Counted from the stretch's first letter, positions 38,617 to 47,423 are shown. The stretch: DNA of 64,000 nt from Flagellimonas spongiicola (GCF_023502425.1 NZ_JAMFMA010000003.1:1-64000); one strand, 5' to 3'. Translations and numbers: made by a program. Notes: generated by a model not told the origin, from the sequence alone.

Positions 38617-40662
38617 ATGCAACTCGGAAATTTACACCCCTTATTTGTCCATTTACCCATTGGGATATTGATTATGGCTTTTTTGATGGAATTGTTCTAT
38701 TGGAAAAAACCAGAACCAAAGGATAATGGCACTATCAAGTTAACCTTGGGTATTGGTGCGCTTAGTTCCGTGTTGTCTATTGTAACAGGTTGGCTCCTTG
38801 GAGATAATGGAGGTTATGATGAACAATTGTTAGACCAACATAGATGGATTGCAGTGGCTTTTTCAATTGGTGCATTGCTATTGTTCTTTCTAAAAAAATC
38901 AACAAATAATACTACTCAAAAACTTTATATACCTGTTTTTGTACTAGTGCTAATATTGCTGACACTAACTGGCCATTATGGGGGGAGTCTTACCCATGGA
39001 GAGGATTTTCTCATGGCAAAAAAATATGAGGACCCGGTAATTGAAAATGTAGAAGACGCTGTGGTCTACACGGAGATTGTTCAACCCATATTGCAGCAAA
39101 AATGTGTGAGTTGCCACAATAGCGGCAAGGCAAAAGGCGGTTTACTCTTAACATCCAAAACAGAGATCATGAATGGAGGTGACTCTGGAGCTTTGTTGGA
39201 TACTATGCAAAATGAAGATCGCAGCTTGTTGATGCATCGGATACATTTACCTGAAGAAGAGGAGGAGCACATGCCACCAAAAGGAAAGATGCAGTTGACT
39301 TCAGAAGAAATTTTACTGCTGGAATGGTGGCTGGAAAACAACTATTGTTTTGATTGTTTGGTCAAGGATTTACATCATGAAGGAAGATTGACTACAGCTT
39401 TAGAAGCCTTGGAAAAAGATACTTCATCAGAAGCACTATTGGCTGAAAAGGTAGATGCTGTACCTCAAGATTTTATTGCGCAATTGGCACAACAGAATAT
39501 TTCCGCTCAACTGGTGTCAGAAGATATGCCGTTACTGGCGATAAACTTCTTGAAACGAAAGGATCTTACTGCAGAAGATTTTGAATTGTTGGAAAGCTAT
39601 GATGAAAACATTGTTCAAATCAATTTGGGATATACTAACATTGATGATATCTCAATTAAATGGCTGAAGCCATTCAAAAACTTAATCAATCTACAATTAC
39701 AGAATACTACGGTGACCAATTCTGGATTGAAGGAAATTAAGCGTTTTGAATTGTTGGAATCGTTGAACTTATATGGAACGGCAATTGATGATAAAGGCCT
39801 TGCAGAATTGACCAAACTTGAAAATCTTAAAAAATTATATGTGTGGCAAACACCTATTACCAAGGAAGGTCTTTTGGCTTTTAAAGAAAGCAATATGAAT
39901 CTTCTAATTCAGGGACAGATTGCCGACAGTGTCTTTGCGGCCAGCACATTAGGTCCACCCACAATAATTGCAGAGCATGAAGTTTTCCATGACTCCATTC
40001 AAGTTGTTTTGGAACAATTTTTTGATGGGGCCAAAATTTTCTATCGCCTGGATTCCCAAAATAATGATACTGTTCCCAAAGAATATACAGAACCATTTTA
40101 CCTGCATGAAACAGGTACTTTAAGAACTTTTGCCACCTTGGATGGATGGGAACCTAGTTTAGAGAATACCAAGGATTTTCTTAAAAGTGGTGTCGCTGTT
40201 AGTCAAATTAGCTTAAAATCCAGACCACACCCAAAATACATTTCTAAAGGCGGTCAGACGCTAACCGATTTAACAAGGGGGACTACTAATTTTGTTGATG
40301 GGAATTGGTTGGGCTTTGAAGCCAAGCATATGACTGCAACCGTTGAATTTGAAGAACCAAGTACTATATCCCAGATTGCTGTAGGTAGCCTATCTATGCC
40401 CGATAACTGGATTTTCAGTCCAATTGGGTACACGGTATGGGGGTCTGAAGATGGAAACTCGTATTCAAAACTGACATCTGTTCAATTGCCATTGGATTCC
40501 CCTTCAATTACACTGGTACGACAGATTTACAATATTGATATTCCCCCAACAAAGCTCAAGAAGCTCAGATTGGAAGTGAAAAGCCCATTAAAAAATCCAG
40601 ATTGGCATCAGGTTCCTGGGGGCGATAGTTTCATCTTTTTGGATGAATTGGTCTTCAACTAA
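38617..40662 (+). CDS. DUF2231 membrane protein with c-type cytochrome, LRR, FN3-like and discoidin domains
   Basis: This 681-residue protein has a DUF2231 N-terminus (LHPLFVHLPIGILIMAFLMEL) with about four membrane helices. A PSCyt1-type heme motif CVSCHNSGKAKGG follows at about residues 164-176. A leucine-rich-repeat region (about 330-430; LINLQLQNTTVTNSGL, LESLNLYGTAIDDKGL, LKKLYVWQTPITKEGL) comes next. The C-terminus has a chitobiase-type beta-sandwich and discoidin-like domain ending in FLDELVFN. It is the last gene of the operon and overlaps the convergent FGE-like gene by 4 bp. The heme and membrane part could pass electrons to the PSD1 cytochrome, but no function is established. Confidence 0.82.
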   Translation: MQLGNLHPLFVHLPIGILIMAFLMELFYWKKPEPKDNGTIKLTLGIGALSSVLSIVTGWLLGDNGGYDEQLLDQHRWIAVAFSIGALLLFFLKKSTNNTTQKLYIPVFVLVLILLTLTGHYGGSLTHGEDFLMAKKYEDPVIENVEDAVVYTEIVQPILQQKCVSCHNSGKAKGGLLLTSKTEIMNGGDSGALLDTMQNEDRSLLMHRIHLPEEEEEHMPPKGKMQLTSEEILLLEWWLENNYCFDCLVKDLHHEGRLTTALEALEKDTSSEALLAEKVDAVPQDFIAQLAQQNISAQLVSEDMPLLAINFLKRKDLTAEDFELLESYDENIVQINLGYTNIDDISIKWLKPFKNLINLQLQNTTVTNSGLKEIKRFELLESLNLYGTAIDDKGLAELTKLENLKKLYVWQTPITKEGLLAFKESNMNLLIQGQIADSVFAASTLGPPTIIAEHEVFHDSIQVVLEQFFDGAKIFYRLDSQNNDTVPKEYTEPFYLHETGTLRTFATLDGWEPSLENTKDFLKSGVAVSQISLKSRPHPKYISKGGQTLTDLTRGTTNFVDGNWLGFEAKHMTATVEFEEPSTISQIAVGSLSMPDNWIFSPIGYTVWGSEDGNSYSKLTSVQLPLDSPSITLVRQIYNIDIPPTKLKKLRLEVKSPLKNPDWHQVPGGDSFIFLDELVFN

Positions 40663-41783
40663 TTCTTGTTAGCGGAGCTTACATCCATTACAGTTCGAAA
40701 TCCCAAATGCTCGAGAGAAGAATCCAAACTGGTTGCCATTCGTGCTGTAATACGATAGCTGGCGCAATAAGACGCACTGCATAAGAAAGAACCGCCTTTT
40801 ATAACACGTTCCACGGCATAAGGATTCCCGTTGTTATAAGCTATTGAGGCACCTTTCGGGTTATGCTGGGTATATCCCATGTCTTTTTGCTGTTGGTAGT
40901 AATTGCTGTTGTACCAATCACTAGTCCATTCCCACACATTCCCTGCCATATCATAAAGGCCATAGGCATTAGGAGGATAGTTCATCACTGGCGCACGACG
41001 GGTATACCCATCCATTTCGTCATTGGATTCAGGAAATTCACCTGTCCATGTATTTGCATGACGGTTTAGCTCAGCGGTTTCATTACCCCAAAAATGAATG
41101 CCAGATTCGTTTCCTCCACGCGCTGCGTATTCCCATTCCGCCTCGGTGGGTAAACGTTTTCCGGCCCAATTGCAATAGGCAACGGCATCCTCATAGGCAA
41201 TGTGCACCACGGGTTCATTGTCTTTTCCATGAATTGAGCTTCCAGGGCCGTAAGGATGTTTCCAATTTGCGCCTATGGTCCATTTCCACCACTGGGAATA
41301 GTCCATTAGGTTACTGACTTTTCCTTTTTGGAATACTAAAGATCCCGGCTGCAATATAGAATCATGAGGTTTAGGAGTGCCTTCAGGAAGTTGTTTTTTC
41401 ATTTCTTCCCAATCAATTTCCCTTTCCGCAAGGGTTATATACTTGGTTTCAGCAACAAACTTGGCGTATTGGGCATTGGTTACTTCCGCAATGTCCATAA
41501 AAAAGCCATCAACAGCAACTTCGTGACTTGGCTTTTCATGAGCCATGGCCATTCCATCTTGTGGTATAGCTCCTTGGGTGAAGTTACCACCAGGAATCCA
41601 AACCATACCCTTAGGAACTTTTACCTCATCAGGCATTTCCTTGATGACTGTAAAGATGGGTTGCGGTGCTATTTTTTTAAGAGATTCCTTCTCTTCGATG
41701 GTAGTGTTTTCTTGTTTGCCTTTACAGCAAACGGATAATACCAATATGGAAGTAATTAACCACGTAAACGTTGCGGATTTCAT
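40659..41783 (-). CDS. Formylglycine-generating-enzyme (FGE/SUMF1-type) lipoprotein
   Basis: This 374-residue protein has a lipobox-like signal (LVLSVCCK) and the FGE-sulfatase fold from about residue 55: MVWIPGGNFTQGAIP, EVTNAQYAKFVAETKY, CNWAGKRLPTEAEWEYAARGG, GLYDMAGNVWEWTSDWY. Unlike most bacterial members of the fold, it keeps the two active-site cysteines of true FGE: GGSFLCSASYCASYR (Cys335 and Cys340) and LGFRT. It may therefore convert Cys to formylglycine in exported sulfatases. A matching sulfatase with a CTPSR motif is encoded at 60693-62117. A periplasmic/outer-membrane location for such an enzyme is unusual. It is 32 bp downstream of the KDPG aldolase gene and converges with the DUF2231 gene. 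Confidence 0.85.
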   Translation of the reverse strand: MKSATFTWLITSILVLSVCCKGKQENTTIEEKESLKKIAPQPIFTVIKEMPDEVKVPKGMVWIPGGNFTQGAIPQDGMAMAHEKPSHEVAVDGFFMDIAEVTNAQYAKFVAETKYITLAEREIDWEEMKKQLPEGTPKPHDSILQPGSLVFQKGKVSNLMDYSQWWKWTIGANWKHPYGPGSSIHGKDNEPVVHIAYEDAVAYCNWAGKRLPTEAEWEYAARGGNESGIHFWGNETAELNRHANTWTGEFPESNDEMDGYTRRAPVMNYPPNAYGLYDMAGNVWEWTSDWYNSNYYQQQKDMGYTQHNPKGASIAYNNGNPYAVERVIKGGSFLCSASYCASYRITARMATSLDSSLEHLGFRTVMDVSSANKN

Positions 41784-41815
41784 TTTCTATTTTTTACTAT
41801 TGGAAAGCTGCCAAA

Positions 41816-42463
41816 CTACGATTCAATGCCGTTGATCAATGATTTAATTTCCTTGGCGTTGGCCGTAATCTTGTCCCATTCTTCGTTCACAATCATCTCT
41901 CTTTTAGCTACCCATGAACCACCTACGGCACTTATTAGTGGGGATTCCAGATATGCTTTGGCATTATCCATGTTCACACCGCCTAATGGAATGAATTTAA
42001 GTCCAAGATGCTGGTAAGGGGCTGCCATGCTTTTTAAATGTTTCAGTCCACCTGAAGACTCGGCAGGGAAAAACTTGAGAACCCTACAACCTTCCTGAAC
42101 TGCCATTTCAATGTCCGTCGGCGTCATGATTCCCGGTGCATAGGACAGTCCTTTTTTTTGTGCCATTCGAATTATTGAGGGATTGCATCCAGGAGCTACC
42201 GCAAAATCGGCACCAGAATCTAAGACGTTGGTCACTTGCTCTACGGTAAGTACCGTGCCATAGCCAAGCGTAAGTTCAGGAAATGCGCTTTTCATTTGTT
42301 TGCCTGCGTCCAAGGCAATAGGTGTCCTTAGTGTTAATTCGATAGTGTCGATTCCTCCTTTTAGCAGTGCCTCTGCCAAGGGGACTGCATGTTTTAACTC
42401 GTCAACTACCAAAACGGCGATAACGCCTGTACTATCAACTTTTCGAATTATTTCCGGGGTCAT
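41816..42463 (-). CDS. eda: Bifunctional KDPG/KHG aldolase (2-keto-3-deoxy-6-phosphogluconate aldolase)
   Basis: The product cleaves KDPG to pyruvate and glyceraldehyde-3-phosphate (Entner-Doudoroff and uronate breakdown). The 215-residue frame from the ATG at 42463 is preferred over a TTG start nine codons upstream; AAGGAA precedes the ATG. Family motifs are GVIAVLVVDE, IELTLRTPIAL, PELTLGYGTVLTVEQV, DFAVAPGCNPSI, YAPGIMTPTDIEMA and VLKFFPAESSGG (with the Schiff-base Lys). No phosphogluconate dehydratase or kinase is encoded nearby. It forms a probable two-gene unit with the FGE-like gene. Confidence 0.9.
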   Translation of the reverse strand: MTPEIIRKVDSTGVIAVLVVDELKHAVPLAEALLKGGIDTIELTLRTPIALDAGKQMKSAFPELTLGYGTVLTVEQVTNVLDSGADFAVAPGCNPSIIRMAQKKGLSYAPGIMTPTDIEMAVQEGCRVLKFFPAESSGGLKHLKSMAAPYQHLGLKFIPLGGVNMDNAKAYLESPLISAVGGSWVAKREMIVNEEWDKITANAKEIKSLINGIES

Positions 42464-42654
42464 AATTTTAATTCCTTGAAGGGTTAACAATCTTGTGCAT
42501 CGATAATAAGAGTATAGTAAACTCGATTAGGCTAAAATCGTCAATAGTGGGAATAAAAGCAAAGGATTCCAATCACTTTACACATATTAAACAGAATTAA
42601 GGGAAATGGCACTTTTTAAAACGGTGTACTTTGTTCGAGATGAGATGGTTTTAA

Positions 42655-42682
42655 ACAAAAAAAACAGCCCTAAAAGGGCTGT
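42655..42682 (-). terminator. Rho-independent terminator after the YegP gene
   Basis: A perfect 8-bp stem (ACAGCCCT 42664-42671 and AGGGCTGT 42675-42682) is followed on the minus strand by a run of T. It lies 30 bp after the stop codon at 42712 and should end the YegP transcript. Confidence 0.88.
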
Positions 42683-42711
42683 GAATACATTACGCTATTG
42701 GTAGCGATAAT

Positions 42712-43041
42712 TTAGGAATTATCCACTGTATCTGCACCTGGAGCGTTGCTTTTCACCGAGGCAATACCGTTTTCCATTGCTGAAGCGCTGGAGTACATTT
42801 CACTAGCTCCGATTACCTGTCCGTTGGATGCCTTAAGATTGAAATAAGGGCTTCCATCCTTTGCTGTTTTTCTATCGTAGCGATTATCGTCTTGGGAATT
42901 GGTTTTTACGGATTCAATTCCATTTTCGCATGCAGATTTGGTAGTGTAAGCTTCACTGCTAAGTATAACTTGTCCGTTTCCTGCTTTTAAATTGAACCTA
43001 AATTGCCCTGATTTGTCTGTCTTGATTTCGAATTTACCCAT
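42712..43041 (-). CDS. YegP-family protein (two DUF1508 repeats)
   Basis: This 109-residue protein has no signal peptide. It has two copies of the DUF1508 unit: GKFEIKTDKSGQFRFNLKAGNGQVILSSEAYTTKSACENGIESVK in the first half, and ASNGQVIGASEMYSSASAMENGIASVK in the second. The fold of the family is known from structures but no reaction is established. It is monocistronic: it has its own terminator and is preceded by a 484-bp intergenic stretch. It shows no functional link to the aldolase or nitrate reductase genes on either side. Confidence 0.88.
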   Translation of the reverse strand: MGKFEIKTDKSGQFRFNLKAGNGQVILSSEAYTTKSACENGIESVKTNSQDDNRYDRKTAKDGSPYFNLKASNGQVIGASEMYSSASAMENGIASVKSNAPGADTVDNS

Positions 43042-43525
43042 GGTAGTATTTTTTTATTGTAATAAAACTAAGTTTTTTATTAAAACTATGCTAATTAGAC
43101 ACATCAATATCCATAAAGTCACATAGATACTTGCACCTTTCAAATTCACTTTTATTAGATGCAATACGAATCCAGGATATTCCAAAATTTATGAGATAGT
43201 GTTTTGTTTAACCTTGGAATATCAAAACGTATTCTATTTCAATAGCATGCTAATAAAAATAACAGGAGATCACAATTGAAATAAGGATGTTCTAATATCT
43301 TGATGTCTGAATTCAACAGTTGGGAATGTTTCTTAAAATTTAATGAAGCCTTAAACAAACCCTATAAACGGTTCCTCTTCCCTATTTTGAACGAATTTAA
43401 ACTAGACTGATTTTCGGCTTTACGACCTTCTCGATTTTGCTAAACACTTAGCATTCATTAATTTAAAGGAGCATACCTTGCTCCCCCACTTTTTTTAAGT
43501 TTCAGAAGTAACCAATATCTAGATT
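43042..43525. promoter_or_regulatory. Leader region upstream of the nap operon
   Basis: This 484-bp stretch is AT-rich and has no reading frame. GGAGCA (43468-43473) and TGCTCC (43479-43484) form a 6-bp hairpin followed by CCCAC and seven T (43490-43496), so it looks like a weak terminator or attenuator just before napD. It could also be a protein-binding palindrome. TAAGTTTC (43496-43503) is a near match to the -7 consensus. A GCATTCATTAATTT half-site lies at 43451-43464. Confidence 0.4.
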
Positions 43526-43765
43526 ATGCCTATCAAAAGTTATTTAGTGCATCCAAACCTTGGCAAAAAACAGTTGCTTCATACAGCATTGTCTCAAATA
43601 GAACAATGTGAAGTAATTCCGGCCGAAAATGAAAATCTATTGATTTTGGTTACCGAAACGCAGAATAAAACCGAAGAAGAAAATCTTCAAGAACGCCTTT
43701 CTCTTTTAAAGGATATCAAACTAATGGCTTTAGTGTCTGGCTTTAACACTCCCAAAACATTTTGA
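43526..43765 (+). CDS. napD: NapD-type chaperone of the periplasmic nitrate reductase
   Basis: This 79-residue cytoplasmic protein opens with IKSYLVHPNLGKKQLLHTALSQI, has the central EVIPAENENLLILVTE strand region and ends with the LALVSGF-like motif LMALVSGF. These are the features of NapD, which binds the twin-arginine signal of NapA and holds it until the molybdenum cofactor is loaded. It lies 1 bp upstream of napA, as expected for co-translation. The length matches the family. Confidence 0.85.
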   Translation: MPIKSYLVHPNLGKKQLLHTALSQIEQCEVIPAENENLLILVTETQNKTEEENLQERLSLLKDIKLMALVSGFNTPKTF

Positions 43766-43766
43766 T

Positions 43767-46097
43767 ATGTATGAATCACTAAAAACTAACCGGAGGGATT
43801 TTGTAAAGAAAATGGCTGCTTTATCGGCAATGACAGCGGCAGCAGGTATGTTTCCTGGAATTGTATTTGCTTCAGAACAGGAAAAAGGAATTCCGGCGAA
43901 TGCCAATTTAGATTGGAAGAAAGCGCCTTGCAGATTCTGCGGTGTAGGTTGCGGAGTACTGATTGGTACTGAAAATGGAAAGGCAATAGCGGTTAAAGGT
44001 GATCCAAAATCCCCAGTGAACAAAGGATTATGTTGTGTGAAGGGATATCATTCTATAATGGCATTGTATGGTTCGGACAGGCTGACCCACCCATTGGTCA
44101 AAAAAAATGGACGTTATGTTCAAACAACCATGGATGAGGCTTTGGACCTAGTTGCTTCCAAAATGAAGGAGACCATTGCGGCACATGGAAAGGATTCGGT
44201 ATCTATTTATGGATCCGGACAATGGACCATACCTGATGGATATGTTGCATCCAAACTGTTTAAAGGATGTATAGGTACTAATAATGTAGAAGCCAATGCT
44301 CGCCTATGCATGGCAACAGCAGTTACCGGGTTTTTATCGTCCTTTGGATTGGATGAGCCCATGGGTTGCTATGAAGATATAGACCATGCTGATACGTTTG
44401 TGTTGTGGGGCAACAATATGGCAGAAATGCATCCAGTTTTGTTTTCCAGATTGCTGGATCAGCGAATGAAACGAGGGGTGAAAATCATTGATTTGGCTAC
44501 TCGAACCACTCGCACAAGTATGGCAGCTGATAAATCCATCATATTTAATCCACAGACTGATCTGGCTATTGCAAATGCAATTTGTTATGAGATTATTGCA
44601 AATGGCTGGATGAACAAATCTTTTGTGGATGAGCATTGTAGGTTTAGCAAAGGATTGACCAATATGGGGTATGGTTTGGAAGATAACTATGCTTTTACGG
44701 ATAAACCTGAAGGGATTTCATTTGAAGACTATAAAGATTTTCTAGAAGATTATTCGCCAGAAAAAGTATCCAATTTAACAGGGGTGTCAGTCAAGGACTT
44801 GAAGTATCTCGCAGCACATTTTGGTGACCCAAATAAAAAGGTGATGTCATTGTGGTGTATGGGAATGAATCAACATTCTCGAGGAACTTGGATCAATAAT
44901 TTGGTATATAATATCCATTTGTTGACGGGTAAAATATCAAGCCCAGGCAATAGTCCTTTCTCTTTAACAGGACAACCTAGTGCATGCGGCACGGTGCGTG
45001 AGGTGGGTACATTAACCCATAAACTGCCACATGGGGTTGTGGCGAACAAGGAGCATCGTGAGTTTGCAGCAAAAATATGGGGCGTACCTGTTGAAAATAT
45101 AGACCCCAAACCCACCTATCATACTGTAGAAATGTTTAGGGCACTGGACCGTGGTGATATTCGATTTATGTGGATACAGGTCACTAATCCAATGGTAACA
45201 ATGCCTAAACTTAAAAGATATCGGGATGGAGCTAAAAAAGAAGGTAGATTCATTGTGGTTTCTGATGTGTATCCTACACCAACTACAGACATAGCAGATG
45301 TAATATTGCCTTCGGCCATGTGGGTGGAACGTGAAGGTTTATATGGTAATTCGGAACGACGAACCCAACATTTTGAACAAATGCTTGAACCGCCAGGCGA
45401 GGCTATTAGTGATACACTTCAATTGATTGAAGTGGCCAAACGCCTTGGTTACGAAAAACAATTTGGATACAAAGAAGATACCCATATTGCTGAGATTTAT
45501 AACGAATACCGTAGGCATCACGAAGGTAAAAAGCACAATTTAGCTCCTCTAGAAGTTTTAAAATCGCAGTCGGGCGCATTGTGGCCTTATGTTGATGGAA
45601 AAGAAACCAAATGGCGCTACAATTCAACCTATGATCCAGCTTGTTCCAATGGCAAGGATTTCCATTTTTACGGCAATAAAGACGGCAAAGCTGTAATATG
45701 GCAACGTCCGTATGAACCTGCTGCAGAGGAACCTGATGCCGATTATCCTTTTTGGTTAGGTACAGGTAGGGTAGTGGAACATTGGCATACGGGTTCAATG
45801 ACACGGAGGATTCCTGTGCTTCATCAATCCATGCCACATTCCTATGTGGAATTGCATCCAAAGGATGCTGATAGGATGCAAATTAAAACAGGTGATAAAG
45901 TAAAACTAACAACAAGACGAGGGGAGATTACCTTGCCAGCTTCAGTAAATGAAAGAGGTGTTCCAGCACCTATGCAGGTGTTTGTTCCGTTTTTTGATGA
46001 AAGTATGCTCATTAATGATATTACATTGGACTCTTTTTGTCCAATTTCCAAGGAACCTGATTACAAAAAATGTGCTGTAAAAGTAGAAAAGGTATAG
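43767..46097 (+). CDS. napA: Periplasmic nitrate reductase catalytic subunit NapA
   Basis: This 776-residue protein carries a twin-arginine signal (NRRDFVKKMAALSAM, cleavage near PGIVFAS). The [4Fe-4S] cysteines are in CRFCGVGCG (55, 58, 62) and CVKG (one of Cys89/90). The molybdenum ligand Cys is in NARLCMATAVTGF (Cys181). It matches E. coli NapA over its whole length, for example MGCYEDIDHADTFVLWG, MGMNQHSRGTW, EHWHTGSMTRR and the end KCAVKVEKV. It reduces nitrate to nitrite in the periplasm. It needs export by Tat with NapD, and electrons from the cytochromes and the NrfCD-like module encoded downstream. Confidence 0.96.
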   Translation: MYESLKTNRRDFVKKMAALSAMTAAAGMFPGIVFASEQEKGIPANANLDWKKAPCRFCGVGCGVLIGTENGKAIAVKGDPKSPVNKGLCCVKGYHSIMALYGSDRLTHPLVKKNGRYVQTTMDEALDLVASKMKETIAAHGKDSVSIYGSGQWTIPDGYVASKLFKGCIGTNNVEANARLCMATAVTGFLSSFGLDEPMGCYEDIDHADTFVLWGNNMAEMHPVLFSRLLDQRMKRGVKIIDLATRTTRTSMAADKSIIFNPQTDLAIANAICYEIIANGWMNKSFVDEHCRFSKGLTNMGYGLEDNYAFTDKPEGISFEDYKDFLEDYSPEKVSNLTGVSVKDLKYLAAHFGDPNKKVMSLWCMGMNQHSRGTWINNLVYNIHLLTGKISSPGNSPFSLTGQPSACGTVREVGTLTHKLPHGVVANKEHREFAAKIWGVPVENIDPKPTYHTVEMFRALDRGDIRFMWIQVTNPMVTMPKLKRYRDGAKKEGRFIVVSDVYPTPTTDIADVILPSAMWVEREGLYGNSERRTQHFEQMLEPPGEAISDTLQLIEVAKRLGYEKQFGYKEDTHIAEIYNEYRRHHEGKKHNLAPLEVLKSQSGALWPYVDGKETKWRYNSTYDPACSNGKDFHFYGNKDGKAVIWQRPYEPAAEEPDADYPFWLGTGRVVEHWHTGSMTRRIPVLHQSMPHSYVELHPKDADRMQIKTGDKVKLTTRRGEITLPASVNERGVPAPMQVFVPFFDESMLINDITLDSFCPISKEPDYKKCAVKVEKV

Positions 46098-46098
46098 C

Positions 46099-46794
46099 AT
46101 GAAAAAGCGATTGGGAATCTTGCTGATATTCGCGCTGTTGTTCGTTGGGTTTTTAGCGAATTGGACTTATAGTTATTATAAGGGACTCGAGGAAGCGTAC
46201 ATACCCATTCATGAAACAGCACCATTGCCAATAATCCCTTCAGAAAAGAAGGTGTTTGAAAGGGCTGGATTAGCCATGGAGTATCTACAAATGCCCCAGG
46301 ATGAAAATCATCAACGCACACTTGCAACCTACTATGATAATCGAGCTTATCCAGGAGCACCGCCAAGTATACCCCATCCAGTTAAAGAAAAACTGGGAAT
46401 GGGTGGAAAAATCTGCCTCCAATGCCATCAAAATGGTGGATTTGTTGAAAAATTCAGCGCTTATGCTCCTGTTACCCCGCATCCTGAAATGGTCAATTGT
46501 AAACAATGCCATGTTGAGCAATTGGTGAGGAATAGCTTTGAGGCTTCCAATTTTTATAAAAAGCCAGCACCTCAGGTAGGGGTAAACAATGCTTTGCCGG
46601 GAAGTCCGCCAGTAATGCCCCATCCATTACAAATGCGGGAAAACTGCCTAGCATGTCATGCAGGTCCTGCGGCAGTTAAGGAAATCTGGGTGGACCATCC
46701 TGAGCGAATTAATTGCAGACAATGCCATGTTCCAAAAGAACATGAGCTTCAAAATGTGGAATTATTTGTAAGAACCAATACCCCAAGTAAATGA
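46099..46794 (+). CDS. Duplicated tetraheme NapB-like cytochrome c
   Basis: This 231-residue protein has an N-terminal hydrophobic segment (residues 5-27) that may anchor it or be cleaved. It has four heme motifs: CLQCH (106-110), CKQCH (134-138), CLACH (183-187) and CRQCH (206-210). Ordinary NapB has two. Two similar halves are visible: PGAPPSIPHP then CLQCH and HPEMVNCKQCH, and PGSPPVMPHP then CLACH and HPERINCRQCH. It looks like a tandem duplication of the NapB heme domain. It lies 1 bp after napA and should pass electrons to NapA. Its stop overlaps the next start (ATGA). Confidence 0.85.
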   Translation: MKKRLGILLIFALLFVGFLANWTYSYYKGLEEAYIPIHETAPLPIIPSEKKVFERAGLAMEYLQMPQDENHQRTLATYYDNRAYPGAPPSIPHPVKEKLGMGGKICLQCHQNGGFVEKFSAYAPVTPHPEMVNCKQCHVEQLVRNSFEASNFYKKPAPQVGVNNALPGSPPVMPHPLQMRENCLACHAGPAAVKEIWVDHPERINCRQCHVPKEHELQNVELFVRTNTPSK

Positions 46795-47408
46795 AATTGG
46801 TTAGACTCATATCTTGTTCCATGCTAATTTGTGCCGCAATTGCTTGTAAGCATAATGAAGCCGAATACCATAGTTTGAAGGAAAAAATTGATGAAGAAAG
46901 CAAATCTTATCATGACCCAGGAATTTCTTCAGAAGCTTTTTTAGGCGATGTCAATACTATTGAAATAACCGAAGGGGGACATTCATTTTTGATTCCGGAA
47001 AGGAAGAGTCAGATGCAATCTTATGCTTGTTCAGAATGTCACAATCGGCCGCTTGGACAAATGCAACAAAAAGGCAAATCAAAGCGAGCGCATTGGGATA
47101 TTGAACTCAACCACGCCAATTCCAATGCGATGAATTGTGCAACTTGTCATAATGGGGATAATATGGATGAAACGTTGAGTTTAACTGGTAATCCCATTGA
47201 TTTCAACAGGAGCTATTTATTATGTGCGCAGTGTCATAATTCACAATTTGAAGATTGGAAGGGTGGGGCACATGGCAAAAACATCGGTGGATGGGCACAA
47301 CCAAGAGCGGCAATGACCTGCATAAACTGCCATAATCCGCATCAACCGCAAATAGCGTCAAAATGGCCAGTACGATTTAACTCTCATATGGAAGAAGAAA
47401 GAAAATAG
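46791..47408 (+). CDS. Tetraheme cytochrome c lipoprotein of the Nap module
   Basis: This 205-residue lipoprotein (lipobox AIAC, Cys19) has four CxxCH motifs: CSECH, CATCH, CAQCH and CINCH. The order and spacing are those of NrfH/cytochrome c3-like multiheme electron carriers. It may link the NrfCD-like quinol module to the NapB-like protein and NapA, taking the place of NapC. The Cys-anchored position and the four-gene coupling support an electron-transfer role. Its start overlaps the stop of the NapB-like gene. Confidence 0.8.
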   Translation: MKLVRLISCSMLICAAIACKHNEAEYHSLKEKIDEESKSYHDPGISSEAFLGDVNTIEITEGGHSFLIPERKSQMQSYACSECHNRPLGQMQQKGKSKRAHWDIELNHANSNAMNCATCHNGDNMDETLSLTGNPIDFNRSYLLCAQCHNSQFEDWKGGAHGKNIGGWAQPRAAMTCINCHNPHQPQIASKWPVRFNSHMEEERK

Positions 47409-47423
47409 CTAGCAAGGAATTTT

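Noticed and set aside
42464..42490. TTG start for the KDPG aldolase
   Set aside because: The ATG at 42463 has a purine-rich stretch upstream and gives the standard N-terminus.
43451..43473. A fourth LytTR-type repeat upstream of nap
   Set aside because: Only one good GCATTCATTAATTT half-site; the second (GCATACC) is weak and 20 bp away, so it may be chance.
43767..46097. Formate dehydrogenase or assimilatory nitrate reductase (NasA) for the molybdopterin protein
   Set aside because: Full-length similarity in motifs to NapA, Tat signal, NapD neighbour and a Cys molybdenum ligand context favour the periplasmic enzyme.
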